A stretch of 64,000 nt of DNA from NCBI GenBank assembly GCA_027482185.1, contig JAIXWF010000022.1, positions 1-64,000 on the forward strand, written 5' to 3'. This stretch comes from Opitutaceae bacterium (GTDB lineage: Bacteria; Verrucomicrobiota; Verrucomicrobiia; Opitutales; Opitutaceae). Numbering within the stretch: the first letter of the stretch is position 1; each line of letters begins with the position of its first letter. Both the position numbers and the translations under genes were made by a program. The notes under the pieces are model-generated. The model was given only the letters and a program-made list of their open reading frames with translations, was not told where the DNA came from and made no database searches. Shown one piece after another: positions 54,935-63,920 of this stretch.

Positions 54935-56380
54935 ATGTTTTCCTTCGATCCCTCCGCCCACGCCCGCAGCGTCAACCGCCGCACTTTCCTGACGCAGAGC
55001 GCCTACGGTCTCGGCGGCATCGCCTTCGCGTTGCTGCAGCAGAAACTCGCCGCGGCCGGCGCCGCCCCCGGCAAATTGCCGCCGGGGTGGAACGGCGCCC
55101 TGCGCGAGGCCCATTTCCCCGTGCGCGCCAAGCGCGTGATTTTCCTCTGCATGGCCGGCGGTCCCTCGCAGCTCGAGACCTTCGACTGGAAACCGCAGCT
55201 CAAGGCGCTCGACGGGCAGCCGTTTCCCGAATCGTTCACCAAGGGCCAGCAGCTCGCGCAGCTGCAGAACACTGTGCTCAAGGCGCGCGGCAGTTTCACG
55301 AATTTCGCCCGCCACGGCCACGCCGGCATCGAGATCAGCGAACTCTTCCCGCACCTCGCCACCGTCGCCGACGATCTTTGCGTCGTCCGCTCGATGCAGA
55401 CCGAGCAGATCAACCACGACACCGCGCACGCGTTCATGAACACCGGCTCCATCATCAAGGGCCGGCCCAGCATGGGCTCGTGGCTGCTCTACGGCCTCGG
55501 CGCCGAGACGCAGGACCTGCCCGGCTTCATCGTGCTGAACTCCCAGGGCAAATACGGCCTCCAGCCGATCTCCGCGCGGCAATGGTCCAGCGGCGTCCTG
55601 CCCAGCCGTTTCCAAGGTATCCAATTCCAGTCGCGCGGCGACGCCGTCCACTACGTCGGCAATCCCGACGGCGTTTGCCAGAGCACGCAGCGGCTCGTCG
55701 TCGAGGAGATCAAGCGCATGAACGGCCTCCTCGCCGAGGAACGCGCCGATCCCGAAATCGCCACGCGCATCGCGCAGTACGAGATGGCGTTCAAGATGCA
55801 GAGCAGCGTGCCCGAGCTCACCGATTTCAAAAACGAACCTCAGGCCATGCTCGATCTCTACGGCATCAAGGAGCCGGGCGACGGCAGCTACGCGTCCAAT
55901 TGCCTGCTCGCCCGCCGCCTCGCCGAACGCGGTGTGCGCATGATCCAGCTCTACCACCGCGCCTGGGACCACCACGGCGATCTCGAGCCCGGCATGAAGG
56001 CCGGCGCCAAGGAAGTCGACCAGGCCACCGCCGCGCTCATCAAGGACCTGAAACAACGCGGCATGCTCGACGACACGTTGATTCTTTGGGGCGGCGAATT
56101 CGGCCGCACGCCGATGGGCCAGGGCACCGGCCGCGACCACCACATCCTCGGGTTCAGCGTCTTCATGGCCGGCGGCGGCGTGAAGGCCGGCCAAGTCTAC
56201 GGCGCCACCGACGAACTCGGCTACAAGGCCGTCGACCGCGTCGTCTCCGTGCACGACCTCCACGCCACGATGCTCGCCCTCATGGGCGTCGACCACCGCC
56301 GGCTCAACACGAAGTTCCAGGGCCTCGACGTCCGCCTCACCGGCATCGCCGGCGAGGTCGTCAAAGATCTCATCGCGTAA
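54935..56380 (+). CDS. DUF1501 protein
   Basis: 481 residues. The N-terminus (SVNRRTFLTQSAYGLGGIAF) is a twin-arginine signal. The sulfatase-like fold of DUF1501 shows in VIFLCMAGGPSQLETFDWKP, AFMNTGSIIKGRPSMGSWLL, LILWGGEFGRTPMGQGTGRD and HDLHATMLALMGVDH. It pairs with the DUF1549/1553 gene 72 nt upstream, as in Planctomycetes. No word insertion is present, in contrast to the paralogue at 18361-19818. Reaction unknown. Confidence 0.92.
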   Translation: MFSFDPSAHARSVNRRTFLTQSAYGLGGIAFALLQQKLAAAGAAPGKLPPGWNGALREAHFPVRAKRVIFLCMAGGPSQLETFDWKPQLKALDGQPFPESFTKGQQLAQLQNTVLKARGSFTNFARHGHAGIEISELFPHLATVADDLCVVRSMQTEQINHDTAHAFMNTGSIIKGRPSMGSWLLYGLGAETQDLPGFIVLNSQGKYGLQPISARQWSSGVLPSRFQGIQFQSRGDAVHYVGNPDGVCQSTQRLVVEEIKRMNGLLAEERADPEIATRIAQYEMAFKMQSSVPELTDFKNEPQAMLDLYGIKEPGDGSYASNCLLARRLAERGVRMIQLYHRAWDHHGDLEPGMKAGAKEVDQATAALIKDLKQRGMLDDTLILWGGEFGRTPMGQGTGRDHHILGFSVFMAGGGVKAGQVYGATDELGYKAVDRVVSVHDLHATMLALMGVDHRRLNTKFQGLDVRLTGIAGEVVKDLIA

Positions 56381-56483
56381 CGGCGCGCTCCGGCCCTGCT
56401 TTCGCGGGGAACGACCGGCTTGGCCGGCGGTCGGGTTCGCGGTCTGCCCCGGTGGACTCGGCGGCTACCGACGTTGCCCGGGA

Positions 56484-57530
56484 TCAGTTCCGCGGCTCGG
56501 CCGGACGGGCCGGCGCCGGGGTGGCGCGGCGCAACCGGATCTCGTTGCCGCGACGTTCGGCCGCGAGGTCGAAGTTGGTCTCGAGCAATTGCACGAGGGT
56601 CTCCGCATCGCCGATCCGGAAAGCGCCGCCCACGCTGAGCTGGGCGATCGCCGGATCCGCGATCACGAGCCGGTGCGGGCTGGTGCGGTTGAATTCGGCC
56701 ACGAGCTGTTCCAGCGGCGTGGGTCCGAGCTCGAGCCGTCGCTCCCGCCAGGCGAGCCGGCGTTCCATCTCGGGTGCGGCCACGGTTTCGGGCGGCGTCG
56801 GCACGGGGCGCGCCGCGGCGGTCGCGGCGATCCCGGTCACGACCATGAGTTGGCCCGCGACCAGCACGGGCGGAGTGTCCGTGGCCGCCGCGGCTCCGCC
56901 GAGCAGCGAACGGCCGTCGCGCGACTCCTGCACGTCGACGCGGCCGTGCGTCACGAGCACCTCCACGGCGTCGGCTCGCCGCCGGAGATTGAACGCCGTG
57001 CCGACCGCGCGCACCGCCACCCCGCCGATGCGCACGGTGAACGGCCGGCGCGCATCCGGCGCCACTTTGAAATGCGCTTCGCCGCGCACGAGATCGACCG
57101 ACCGCGCGTCCGGCCCGTAGACGACCGCCACTTCGCTGCCGGTGTTCAGCACGATCTCCGAGCCGTCGGGCAACGGCACGGTGCGCGCCGCGCCGGCTGC
57201 GGCGACCGCGACGGTCGCGAAATCCCGCGGCGCCGGACCGCGCCAGCCGAAAAATGTCCCGACGGCCAGCGCCGCGGCGGCCGCCAGCGCGAGCGCCGGC
57301 CGCCGCCAGCCCGGCCGGGCGCGTGCCACGGTCCGTTCCGGTTGCAACCCCGCCAGCCGGTCCAGCGACTGGGAGCAGCGTTCGAGGCGCGCAAACGCGT
57401 CCGCGTGCCGGCGATCCGCCAGCAGCCAGCGCTCGAAGTCCGCGCGTTGCGCGTCGCTCGGGCCGCCGTCTAGGGCGCCCAGCCACTCGGCCGCCTGGTC
57501 GTCGATGCTGCCGGAACGGCGCGCGCTCAT
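56484..57530 (-). CDS. FecR-family anti-sigma regulator
   Basis: 348 residues. The cytosolic N-terminus (AAEWLGALDGGPSDAQRADF, RHADAFARLE) is DUF4880-like and binds the sigma factor. One membrane helix follows (RRPALALAAAAALAVGTFFG, about residues 75-95). The periplasmic FecR domain has VPLPDGSEIVLNTGSEVAVV and FTVRIGGVAVRAVGTAFNLR; the C-terminus (LVAEFNRTSPHRLVIADPAI) resembles an STN/DUF4974 unit. It overlaps the sigma gene by 4 nt (ATGA). It would relay signals from the TonB receptor to the sigma factor. Confidence 0.92.
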   Translation of the reverse strand: MSARRSGSIDDQAAEWLGALDGGPSDAQRADFERWLLADRRHADAFARLERCSQSLDRLAGLQPERTVARARPGWRRPALALAAAAALAVGTFFGWRGPAPRDFATVAVAAAGAARTVPLPDGSEIVLNTGSEVAVVYGPDARSVDLVRGEAHFKVAPDARRPFTVRIGGVAVRAVGTAFNLRRRADAVEVLVTHGRVDVQESRDGRSLLGGAAAATDTPPVLVAGQLMVVTGIAATAAARPVPTPPETVAAPEMERRLAWRERRLELGPTPLEQLVAEFNRTSPHRLVIADPAIAQLSVGGAFRIGDAETLVQLLETNFDLAAERRGNEIRLRRATPAPARPAEPRN

Positions 57531-58078
57531 GACGCGACCCTCCGCCTCGGCCACTCGACCCCGCGCGCCTGCAGATAGTCCGCGCAGCGGCGGATCCCGT
57601 TGCCGACTTCGTAGTTCACCCGGCGCTCCGGCAGTCCGAGGCGGCGGGAAATCTCCCGGTGCGACAGCCCGTGGAATTTCCGCAAGGTGAGCACTTCGCG
57701 GCACTGCGGCGGCAAGGTCGCCAAAGCCTCGGCCAGCAACGCGAGCTCCTGGTCGAGGCACGCGGTCTCGGCGATCCCCGGCGCTTCGGCCGCCACCTGC
57801 GGCACCTCCTCGGCCGCATCGGTTGCAAACGGCGCGCTCCGTCGCCGCCGGAAAATATCCAGCGCGAGATTGCGCGCCACGGTGAACAGCGTCCCGCGCG
57901 CAAAACGGAAATTCCCCGCGGTGCGCCGGCGGAGCAGTTTCAGATACGACTCCTGCATCACGTCGTCCACCTCGCCCAGCGTGGGAAAACGCCGCTGCAG
58001 GTAGGCGCGGAGCGTGGGTTCGCAGGGTTGCACTTCCTCGGCGAACCACTGGGCGTGATCGGAGTTGGACGGGGGCAT
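57527..58078 (-). CDS. ECF RNA polymerase sigma factor (FecI-like)
   Basis: 183 residues. Region 2 is RFPTLGEVDDVMQESYLKLL and the next segment (FTVARNLALDIFRRRRS) is the 2.3-2.4 part; region 4 is LPPQCREVLTLRKFHGLSHR with the helix-turn-helix SRRLGLPERRVNYEVGNGIR. It directs RNA polymerase to promoters when released by the FecR-type regulator encoded downstream. The TonB receptor gene diverges, 156 nt away, and is the likely target. Confidence 0.94.
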   Translation of the reverse strand: MPPSNSDHAQWFAEEVQPCEPTLRAYLQRRFPTLGEVDDVMQESYLKLLRRRTAGNFRFARGTLFTVARNLALDIFRRRRSAPFATDAAEEVPQVAAEAPGIAETACLDQELALLAEALATLPPQCREVLTLRKFHGLSHREISRRLGLPERRVNYEVGNGIRRCADYLQARGVEWPRRRVAS

Positions 58079-58234
58079 GGCGGCCGCCGGTGTCGGGGCA
58101 CCGCATCGACTAGGTCCGTCGCCGCGAAATGCAAGGGCGCGCCCCGGTGACGGAAGTTTTTGGCGCTTTTTCCGGGCCGCGATTGTCAGACTGGTCGCCT
58201 CGCGCGTTGTAATCTTGGCCGTCCGTCCGATCCC

Positions 58235-61200
58235 TTGCGGCCCGGTATCCCCAAACTCCTCGTCTTGCTGTTCCCCTTCCTCATCGCTCCCGGGTTCGCC
58301 GGGCAGACGGCTGCTGCCTCGGCGGCTGCCGCGTCGGCCGCGGCGGACGCGGTTCCGGCGCCCGGGGCCGCGCAGCCGTTTGATATCCCGGCCGACGACG
58401 CCGTGGCGGCTCTCGGGCACTTCAACCGGCAGGCGGGCGTGTTGTTGATTTATCCCGGCGAGATCGTGGCCGGCGTGCGGACGCGCGCGGTGCAGGGTCG
58501 CCTCGTCCCTCTCGAGGCGCTCGCGCGGATGTTTCGCGGCACCGACATCGTCGCGGCCCGCGACGACCGCACCGGTGCGCTGCTGCTGCGGCGCCGCTCC
58601 GCCGCCCCCGATTCTTCCCACCCGCCCCCGATGAAACCCAAGCGCCCCCTCGGCCAACTCGCGAGCCTCCTCGCCTTCGCCCTCGCTCCGCAACTCCACG
58701 GCCAAGCCGCCGCCCCCGGCTCCGCCGCCGCGCCCGAAGAGCCGGCCGTCAAGCTCTCGCCGTTTGTCGTGCAGACCGATACCGACACCGGCTACGCCGC
58801 CACCAGCACGCTCGCCGGCAGCCGCCTCAATACGGACCTGCGCGACACCCCCGCCGCCATCTCCGTAATGACGCGCGAATTCCTCATCGATATCGGCGCG
58901 GTCAATGTCACCGAAGCCCTCGGCTACGGCCTCAATACCGAGAAGGATTTCTCCGACTTCACCGGCAACGGGCTCTACAGCAACGACCTCATCATCCAGA
59001 TGCGCGGATTCGTCGGCGCCTCGCTCGGCCGGAATTACTTCGGCTGGTTCGGCGCCCACGACAGCTACAACGTCGAGCGCCTCGATTTCTCGCGCGGCCC
59101 CAACTCCATCCTCTTCGGCGTCGGCGGCCCCGGCGGCATCGTCAACACCACGACCAAGCAGGCCCGCCTCGGCCGCGACCGCACCGAGGTGCAGGCCCGC
59201 GTCGCGAGCTGGGACGACTACCGCACGACCCTGGACGTCAACCGCACGCTCGGCAGGACGCTCGCGCTCCGCGTCAACGGCGTGTGGCAGGACAAAGCCT
59301 CCTGGCGCGACTTCGAATACCAGAAACGCCTCGGCGGCGCGCTTGCGCTCACGTTCCGTCCCTTCCGCCACACCACCGTCCGCCTCGATTCGGAGTATTC
59401 CGACATCAAGGAAAACAAAGCCCAGCCGTGGCCCGCCGCCGACCGCATCAGCCCGTGGCTCAACGCCGGCTCGCCGCTCTCGCAGACCTACGGCGCGGCC
59501 GTCGCGGGCACCGGCAACAACACCTCGCGCGCCCTGGTCTACGACCCGACCTCCGGCCTCGGTCCGATCTCCTACTTCGGCGGCCGCATCTCCAACAGCG
59601 GCCCCGTCGCGATCGGCCTCGCCAACAATCCCATCGCGATCACCGACGAAACCCTTTTGCCCCGCCGTTCCAATCTCGCCGGCCCCGCGTTCATGAGCGA
59701 CCAGTCGTTCTACAACTACGCGATCTTCCTCGAACAGCGCCTCGTCGAGAATCTCGACCTCGAGGCCGCCTTCAACCGCCAGCACGAGCGCCGCTACACC
59801 GTGCGCCCGATCGTGTTCGACGGCATCGCGCTCCGCGGCGATCCCAACGCCCTGCTCCCCGACGGCCGCCGCAATCCCAACGCCGGCCGCTACTACGTCG
59901 AGGGCAATGCCCAGGTCGAAAACCGCAACCAGATCCGCGACGACTTCCGCATCACCGCTTCCTACCAGCTCGATCTCACCCAACGCAGCCCATGGCTCGG
60001 CCGCCACCGCTTCGCCGCCCTGCTCGCGCGCCGCGACAACGAAAATGTCACCCCCGGCAACTATACCGAACGCAATCTCACGCCGCAGTTGCTCAACAAT
60101 CCCGCGATCTACCCCGCGGACCTCACCTCGGGCAACAACACCGTCGTCCGCCGCACCTACCTCGATTTCTCGAGCAGCGACCTCGACCGCCGCGGCCTCC
60201 ACGATATCCGCCTCCACCGGATCACCGGCCAGAACGGCGTGACCAGCGGCTTCATCCGCAACGCCGACAGCTCGCGCGACGAGTTGACCCGGCTCGATTC
60301 CACGATGGTGGCCGTGCAGAGCTCGTTCTGGAAGGATCGCCTCTGGCTCACGGGCGGCGTCCGCACCGACAAACAGCGCGCCTGGGGTTCCGGCGGCGCC
60401 ACGCAGGATCCGGTCACGCGCGTCTGGAGCCAGCGCGTCCGCAACGCGGGCTACACCTACAACGAAGGCAGCACGCGCACCTACGGCGGCGTGTTCCACG
60501 CGACGAAGTGGCTCTCGTTCTACTACAACAACTCCGGCAACTTTCTGCCCAACAGCCAGCGCAGCGATCTCATCGACGGCGGCCTGATCGGCAACCGCAA
60601 CGGCGAGGGCCAGGATGCCGGCATCAAACTCAGCCTCTTCGGCAACCGCATCAACGCGAACCTCGGCTGGTACGAGACCACCGACCAAAACCGCCAGACC
60701 GGCATCGATGCCGCCTGGACCAACCACGTGAACGCCATCTGGCGCACCCTGGGCCAACCGGGCCGGCAGATCAGCGTGTATGCCGACAGCCAGGATCTGT
60801 CCGGCGACGGCTACGAATTCGAACTCACCGCCAATATCACGCCCGAATGGCGCACGTCGTTCAATTGGAGCATCACGAAACAGATCACCGACAACGTCTC
60901 CCCGCGCACCGTCGCCTACATGGCCGCCCACCGCGCCACCTGGGAAGCCCGCGGCGCGCTCGATCTCGACCGCACCGGCACCGCGCTCACCGCGCCGACT
61001 GTGGCCGCCGCCCTCCAGAATGCCACCGTCATCGTCGACAGCCTGCTCGCCGGCAACGGCAACATCCGCCGCGGCCTGCGCGAGCAGTCCGGCAATCTGT
61101 TCACAAACTACAATTTCTCCCGCGACAGCCGTTTCCGGGGCTTCGGCCTCGGCGCCGGCGCCAACTACCGCGGCGACACCGTCATCGGCTACGACTCCTC

Positions 61201-61429
61201 GCAGCGCAACAGGCCCATCTACGGCAGCAGCCACATCCTCGTGAACGCGATGGTCCGCTACGCCCGCAAGATCACCGCCAAGAAGCTCGACTGGCGCATC
61301 CAGCTCAATCTCGACAACGCCTTGGGCGAAGACGAATTGCTCGTCACCGACGCGGACCAGACCCGCCCCTACCGCTTCGTTTATCTCACGCCGCGCCGCT
61401 GGAGCGTTTCGAACACCATCAGCTTCTGA
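58235..61429 (+). CDS. TonB-dependent receptor with N-terminal STN signalling domain
   Basis: 1064 residues from a TTG at 58235, giving signal peptide LRPGIPKLLVLLFPFLIAPG. An STN domain follows (FDIPADDAVAALGHFNRQAG, about 48-115), as in FecA-type transducers. Residues 133-155 (MKPKRPLGQLASLLAFALAP then QLHGQ) look like a second signal peptide with its own ATG at 58631, ahead of KLSPFVVQTDTDTGYAATST, the plug (LRDTPAAISVMTREFLIDIG) and a 22-strand-type barrel ending RWSVSNTISF. It may therefore be a recent fusion, or translation may start at 58631 to give a 932-residue receptor. Ligand unknown. Confidence 0.85.
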   Translation: MRPGIPKLLVLLFPFLIAPGFAGQTAAASAAAASAAADAVPAPGAAQPFDIPADDAVAALGHFNRQAGVLLIYPGEIVAGVRTRAVQGRLVPLEALARMFRGTDIVAARDDRTGALLLRRRSAAPDSSHPPPMKPKRPLGQLASLLAFALAPQLHGQAAAPGSAAAPEEPAVKLSPFVVQTDTDTGYAATSTLAGSRLNTDLRDTPAAISVMTREFLIDIGAVNVTEALGYGLNTEKDFSDFTGNGLYSNDLIIQMRGFVGASLGRNYFGWFGAHDSYNVERLDFSRGPNSILFGVGGPGGIVNTTTKQARLGRDRTEVQARVASWDDYRTTLDVNRTLGRTLALRVNGVWQDKASWRDFEYQKRLGGALALTFRPFRHTTVRLDSEYSDIKENKAQPWPAADRISPWLNAGSPLSQTYGAAVAGTGNNTSRALVYDPTSGLGPISYFGGRISNSGPVAIGLANNPIAITDETLLPRRSNLAGPAFMSDQSFYNYAIFLEQRLVENLDLEAAFNRQHERRYTVRPIVFDGIALRGDPNALLPDGRRNPNAGRYYVEGNAQVENRNQIRDDFRITASYQLDLTQRSPWLGRHRFAALLARRDNENVTPGNYTERNLTPQLLNNPAIYPADLTSGNNTVVRRTYLDFSSSDLDRRGLHDIRLHRITGQNGVTSGFIRNADSSRDELTRLDSTMVAVQSSFWKDRLWLTGGVRTDKQRAWGSGGATQDPVTRVWSQRVRNAGYTYNEGSTRTYGGVFHATKWLSFYYNNSGNFLPNSQRSDLIDGGLIGNRNGEGQDAGIKLSLFGNRINANLGWYETTDQNRQTGIDAAWTNHVNAIWRTLGQPGRQISVYADSQDLSGDGYEFELTANITPEWRTSFNWSITKQITDNVSPRTVAYMAAHRATWEARGALDLDRTGTALTAPTVAAALQNATVIVDSLLAGNGNIRRGLREQSGNLFTNYNFSRDSRFRGFGLGAGANYRGDTVIGYDSSQRNRPIYGSSHILVNAMVRYARKITAKKLDWRIQLNLDNALGEDELLVTDADQTRPYRFVYLTPRRWSVSNTISF

Positions 61430-61575
61430 GCCGGCCCACCGGGGTGCGGGGATGGCGTCGGGTACGAGGCGTGCGCGGCCTCGCCCGGAGGCCCGGTTTC
61501 CTCTCCGATTGCCTGCGGCCGCCGTCGTCGCTTGGTTCGCCGGGCGCTTCACGCTGTCCGTAGCCCCCCGTTGCC

Positions 61576-62484
61576 ATGACTGTATCTTTCGGCCGTTCCC
61601 TCCTCGCCGTCGCGGTCTGGGCGCTTTCCACCGCGGCGCCGGCGGCGGAGCCGGCGGAGAAAGCGGTTGCGCCGACATGGCCCGACCTCGCGTCCGTGCC
61701 GGCGGATCTCGTCGTGCCCGCGGTTGAATCCGCCGCCCCCGCCCCGGGCCGCCGCGTCTTCGCGACCACGCCCGGCTGGGAAGGCACCGCCGTCCGCCAC
61801 ACCGTCTATCTTCCCGCCGATTGGACCCCGGGGAAAAAATGGCCCGTGCTCGTCGAGTACCCGGGCAACGGCAACTACCGTAACAAATTCGGCGATACGT
61901 CCGACGGCACCCCCGAGGGTTGCCGCCTCGGCTACGGCGCGAGCGGCGGCCGGGGCTTCATCTGGATCGCGTTGCCCTTCGTGGCCGGAACCGGCGCGGC
62001 CCGGACCAACGCCGTCACGTGGTGGGGCGATGTCGCGGAAACGAAACGCTACCTGCTCGCCACGGTGCGCGACGTCGCGGCCCGTTTCGGCGGCGATCCG
62101 GCGCGCGTGATTCTGGCCGGGTTCTCGCGCGGCGCCATCGCGGCCAACTTCATCGGCCTGCACGACGACGAGGTTGCCGGCCTCTGGCGCGGCTTCATCT
62201 GCCACAGCCACTACGACGGCGTCAGCGAACGCTGGCCGTATCCCGACGCCGACCGTGCGTCGGCCTTGGCGCGCCTGCGCCGCCTCGGCGACCGGCCGCA
62301 GTGGATCAGCCACGAGGGCTCCGTAGCCGCGACGGAAACCTGGTTGCGCGGCACGGGCGTGCCGGGACGTTGGACATTCCGCGCGATTCCGTTCCGCAAC
62401 CATTCCCCCGATTGGGTGCTGCGCGATATTCCCGAGCGCCGCGACCTCCGCGCGTGGTTGGCGGAGATTGTAGCCACTCGATAA
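61576..62484 (+). CDS. Secreted alpha/beta hydrolase
   Basis: 302 residues with signal peptide (FGRSLLAVAVWALSTAAPAA). WPVLVEYPGNGNYRNKFGD is the early strand and loop; ILAGFSRGAIAANFIGLHDD holds the nucleophile elbow GxSxG with Ser184; a late His is in FRNHSPDWVLRD. It resembles PHB depolymerase/feruloyl-esterase-type secreted hydrolases. Substrate not predictable. Next gene downstream is the leader peptide of the threonine dehydratase gene. Confidence 0.8.
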   Translation: MTVSFGRSLLAVAVWALSTAAPAAEPAEKAVAPTWPDLASVPADLVVPAVESAAPAPGRRVFATTPGWEGTAVRHTVYLPADWTPGKKWPVLVEYPGNGNYRNKFGDTSDGTPEGCRLGYGASGGRGFIWIALPFVAGTGAARTNAVTWWGDVAETKRYLLATVRDVAARFGGDPARVILAGFSRGAIAANFIGLHDDEVAGLWRGFICHSHYDGVSERWPYPDADRASALARLRRLGDRPQWISHEGSVAATETWLRGTGVPGRWTFRAIPFRNHSPDWVLRDIPERRDLRAWLAEIVATR

Positions 62485-62507
62485 GTCCCGGCGGCCACAG
62501 GTCCGTT

Positions 62508-62542
62508 CTTTCAACCTTCACCTTTCACCTTTCAACTTCCCC
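62508..62542. repeat. TTTCAACC words
   Basis: TTCTTTCAACCTTCACCTTT and CACCTTTCAACTTCC, upstream of the leader peptide. No inverse arm. Confidence 0.75.
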
Positions 62543-62606
62543 CGCACCCGTGACCGACTGCGCGCTCGACAACGTGCGGTCCGGTTGTTCTCTTCCGACC
62601 ATTCCG

Positions 62607-62684
62607 ATGTCCATCCGCGCCATCATTATTGCCGCCATGATTATGATTCGCCTCGAATCAGGGCGGCGGCGCGTGACTGCATAA
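62607..62684 (+). CDS. Isoleucine-rich leader peptide of the threonine dehydratase gene
   Basis: 25-residue peptide starting MSIRAIIIAAMIMIRLE and ending GRRRVTA, TAA stop. Six of its first 14 residues are Ile, three in a row. Ile is the end product of the pathway begun by threonine dehydratase (62765), and a terminator follows 27 nt later. This is the layout of leader-peptide attenuators such as that of the ilvGMEDA operon of enteric bacteria. No Shine-Dalgarno is visible. Confidence 0.75.
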   Translation: MSIRAIIIAAMIMIRLESGRRRVTA

Positions 62685-62746
62685 CGAGAAACCAACAGTC
62701 ACTTTCAACCGAAGCCCTGAGCCGAAAGCTCAGGGCTTTTTGTTTT
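62658..62746 (+). promoter_or_regulatory. Transcription attenuator of the threonine dehydratase gene
   Basis: Three pairings are visible. The terminator is 62712-62746. A pause-type hairpin pairs GTGACTG (62673-62679) with CAGTCAC (62696-62702). TCAGGGC in the leader ORF (62658-62664) is identical to part of the terminator 3' arm and could pair with GCCCTGA (62714-62720) as an antiterminator. A ribosome stalled at the Ile codons would leave TCAGGGC free, giving expression when Ile is scarce. A ribosome at the stop codon would only just uncover TCAGGGC again, so the antiterminator is tentative. Confidence 0.6.
62712..62746 (+). terminator. Rho-independent terminator ahead of threonine dehydratase
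   Basis: AAGCCCTGAGC (62712-62722), 5-nt CGAAA loop, GCTCAGGGCTT (62728-62738): a perfect 11-bp stem, followed by the T-run CTTTTTGTTTT. It is the only classical intrinsic terminator I found in this window. Confidence 0.9.
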
Positions 62747-62764
62747 CCCGAATCGCCTTCCGCC

Positions 62765-63778
62765 ATGAATCCGCTCCCTGTCCCGACCCTCGGTCTTGCC
62801 GCTGTCGCCGCCGCCCGCCGCCGCTTGGCGCACGGGCTCCGGCTCACGCCGTGCGCGCCTGCGCCCGCCCTGACGGAGATTGCCGGAATGGAAATCCGGC
62901 TGAAGCGCGACGACCTCCAGCGCACCGGCTCCTTCAAGGAACGCGGCGCCCGCCACGCGCTGCTCTGCCTTTCGCCCGAGGAACGCGCCCGTGGCGTCGT
63001 TGCCGCTTCCGCGGGCAACCACGCCCTGGGCCTTGCCTACCACGGCGCCCAACTCGGATTGAAGGTGACCGTCGTCGTCCCTGCCAGCGCGCCCGCGGTG
63101 AAACTCGCCCGCTGCCGCAGTCTTGGCGCCGAGGTCGTTGTGTCCGGCGCCACCTTCGCCGCCGCCGAAGCCGAGGCGGCGGAGTTGGTGGCCGCGCGCG
63201 GGGCCACGCTGGTGCATCCCTTCGACGATCTGCGCGTCATCGCCGGCCAAGGCACGCTTGGGCTCGAGGTGCTGGAGCAGGCGCCGGACCTCGACACGAT
63301 CGTCGTGCCGGTCGGCGGTGGCGGCCTGATCGCCGGCGTGGCCACGGCCGTGAAAGCGTTGCGGCCGGACGTACGGGTCGTCGCGGTGGAGCCGGCCCAC
63401 GCCGCGGGCTTTGTCTCCGCCTACCTCGCGGGCGGGCCCGCGCCAGCGGCCTTGGCGCCGACCTTGGCCGACGGCCTCGCCGTCGCGCGCATGGGCGCGA
63501 ACACCTTCGCGCTGGCCGCGCCGCTGATCGACGACCTCGTGACGGTCACCGAGGAGGAACTCGCCCGCGCTATCGCGCTGCTCGCCCGCCGCTGCGGCGC
63601 CGTGGTTGAAGGGGCCGGCGCCGCGGCGCTCGCCGCCGCCGTGGCCGGCAAAGTGCGCGCCCGCTCCGCTGTCCTGGTCGTGAGCGGCCGCAATATCGAC
63701 CCGGCTGCGCACCGCGCCGTACTCGATGGTTGGTCCGATGCCGCCGCCGCAGCGCCACGCCTGGCCCGTGCCGCCTAA
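62765..63778 (+). CDS. ilvA: Threonine dehydratase (PLP-dependent), short form
   Basis: 337 residues. LKRDDLQRTGSFKERGARHA holds the PLP lysine (Lys58) and IVVPVGGGGLIAGVATAVKA the glycine-rich phosphate site; VAASAGNHALGLAY is the family loop. It would convert threonine to 2-oxobutanoate, the first step of isoleucine synthesis. The C-terminal ACT-like regulatory domain of long IlvA is absent, so allosteric feedback may be missing and the leader attenuator could supply the Ile control. A frame open from upstream exists, but it crosses the terminator and was excluded. Confidence 0.9.
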   Translation: MNPLPVPTLGLAAVAAARRRLAHGLRLTPCAPAPALTEIAGMEIRLKRDDLQRTGSFKERGARHALLCLSPEERARGVVAASAGNHALGLAYHGAQLGLKVTVVVPASAPAVKLARCRSLGAEVVVSGATFAAAEAEAAELVAARGATLVHPFDDLRVIAGQGTLGLEVLEQAPDLDTIVVPVGGGGLIAGVATAVKALRPDVRVVAVEPAHAAGFVSAYLAGGPAPAALAPTLADGLAVARMGANTFALAAPLIDDLVTVTEEELARAIALLARRCGAVVEGAGAAALAAAVAGKVRARSAVLVVSGRNIDPAAHRAVLDGWSDAAAAAPRLARAA

Positions 63779-63807
63779 AGCCACGTTACCGCGCCCAACG
63801 GTCGCTG

Positions 63808-63854
63808 TATCCGTCCCATAAGTCCCATAAGTCACATAGGACCCATAGGACCGC
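63808..63854. repeat. CCCATA-word repeat after threonine dehydratase
   Basis: CCGTCCCATAAGTCCCATAA then GTCACATAGGACCCATAGGA words, the same type as 16474-16563. All words share one orientation, so no strong hairpin forms. Confidence 0.8.
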
Positions 63855-63920
63855 TTTCCGCTTACCCCCGGCCCGCCTGCGGTGCGGTTTTTGGCTTTGT
63901 GTCCGGCCCGGCGAGGGCGC

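Noticed and set aside
56381-56483. Terminator between the DUF1501 and FecR genes
   Set aside because: A CGACC...GGTCG pairing near 56412-56432 is present but bulged and short, without a T-tract; too weak to list.
57527-61678. Open frame of 1383 codons on the minus strand
   Set aside because: Only its last 183 codons, the sigma factor, are real; the rest is antisense to the TonB receptor.
62585-62764. N-terminal extension of threonine dehydratase
   Set aside because: The frame is open but crosses the leader peptide and the intrinsic terminator, and the family start matches the ATG at 62765.
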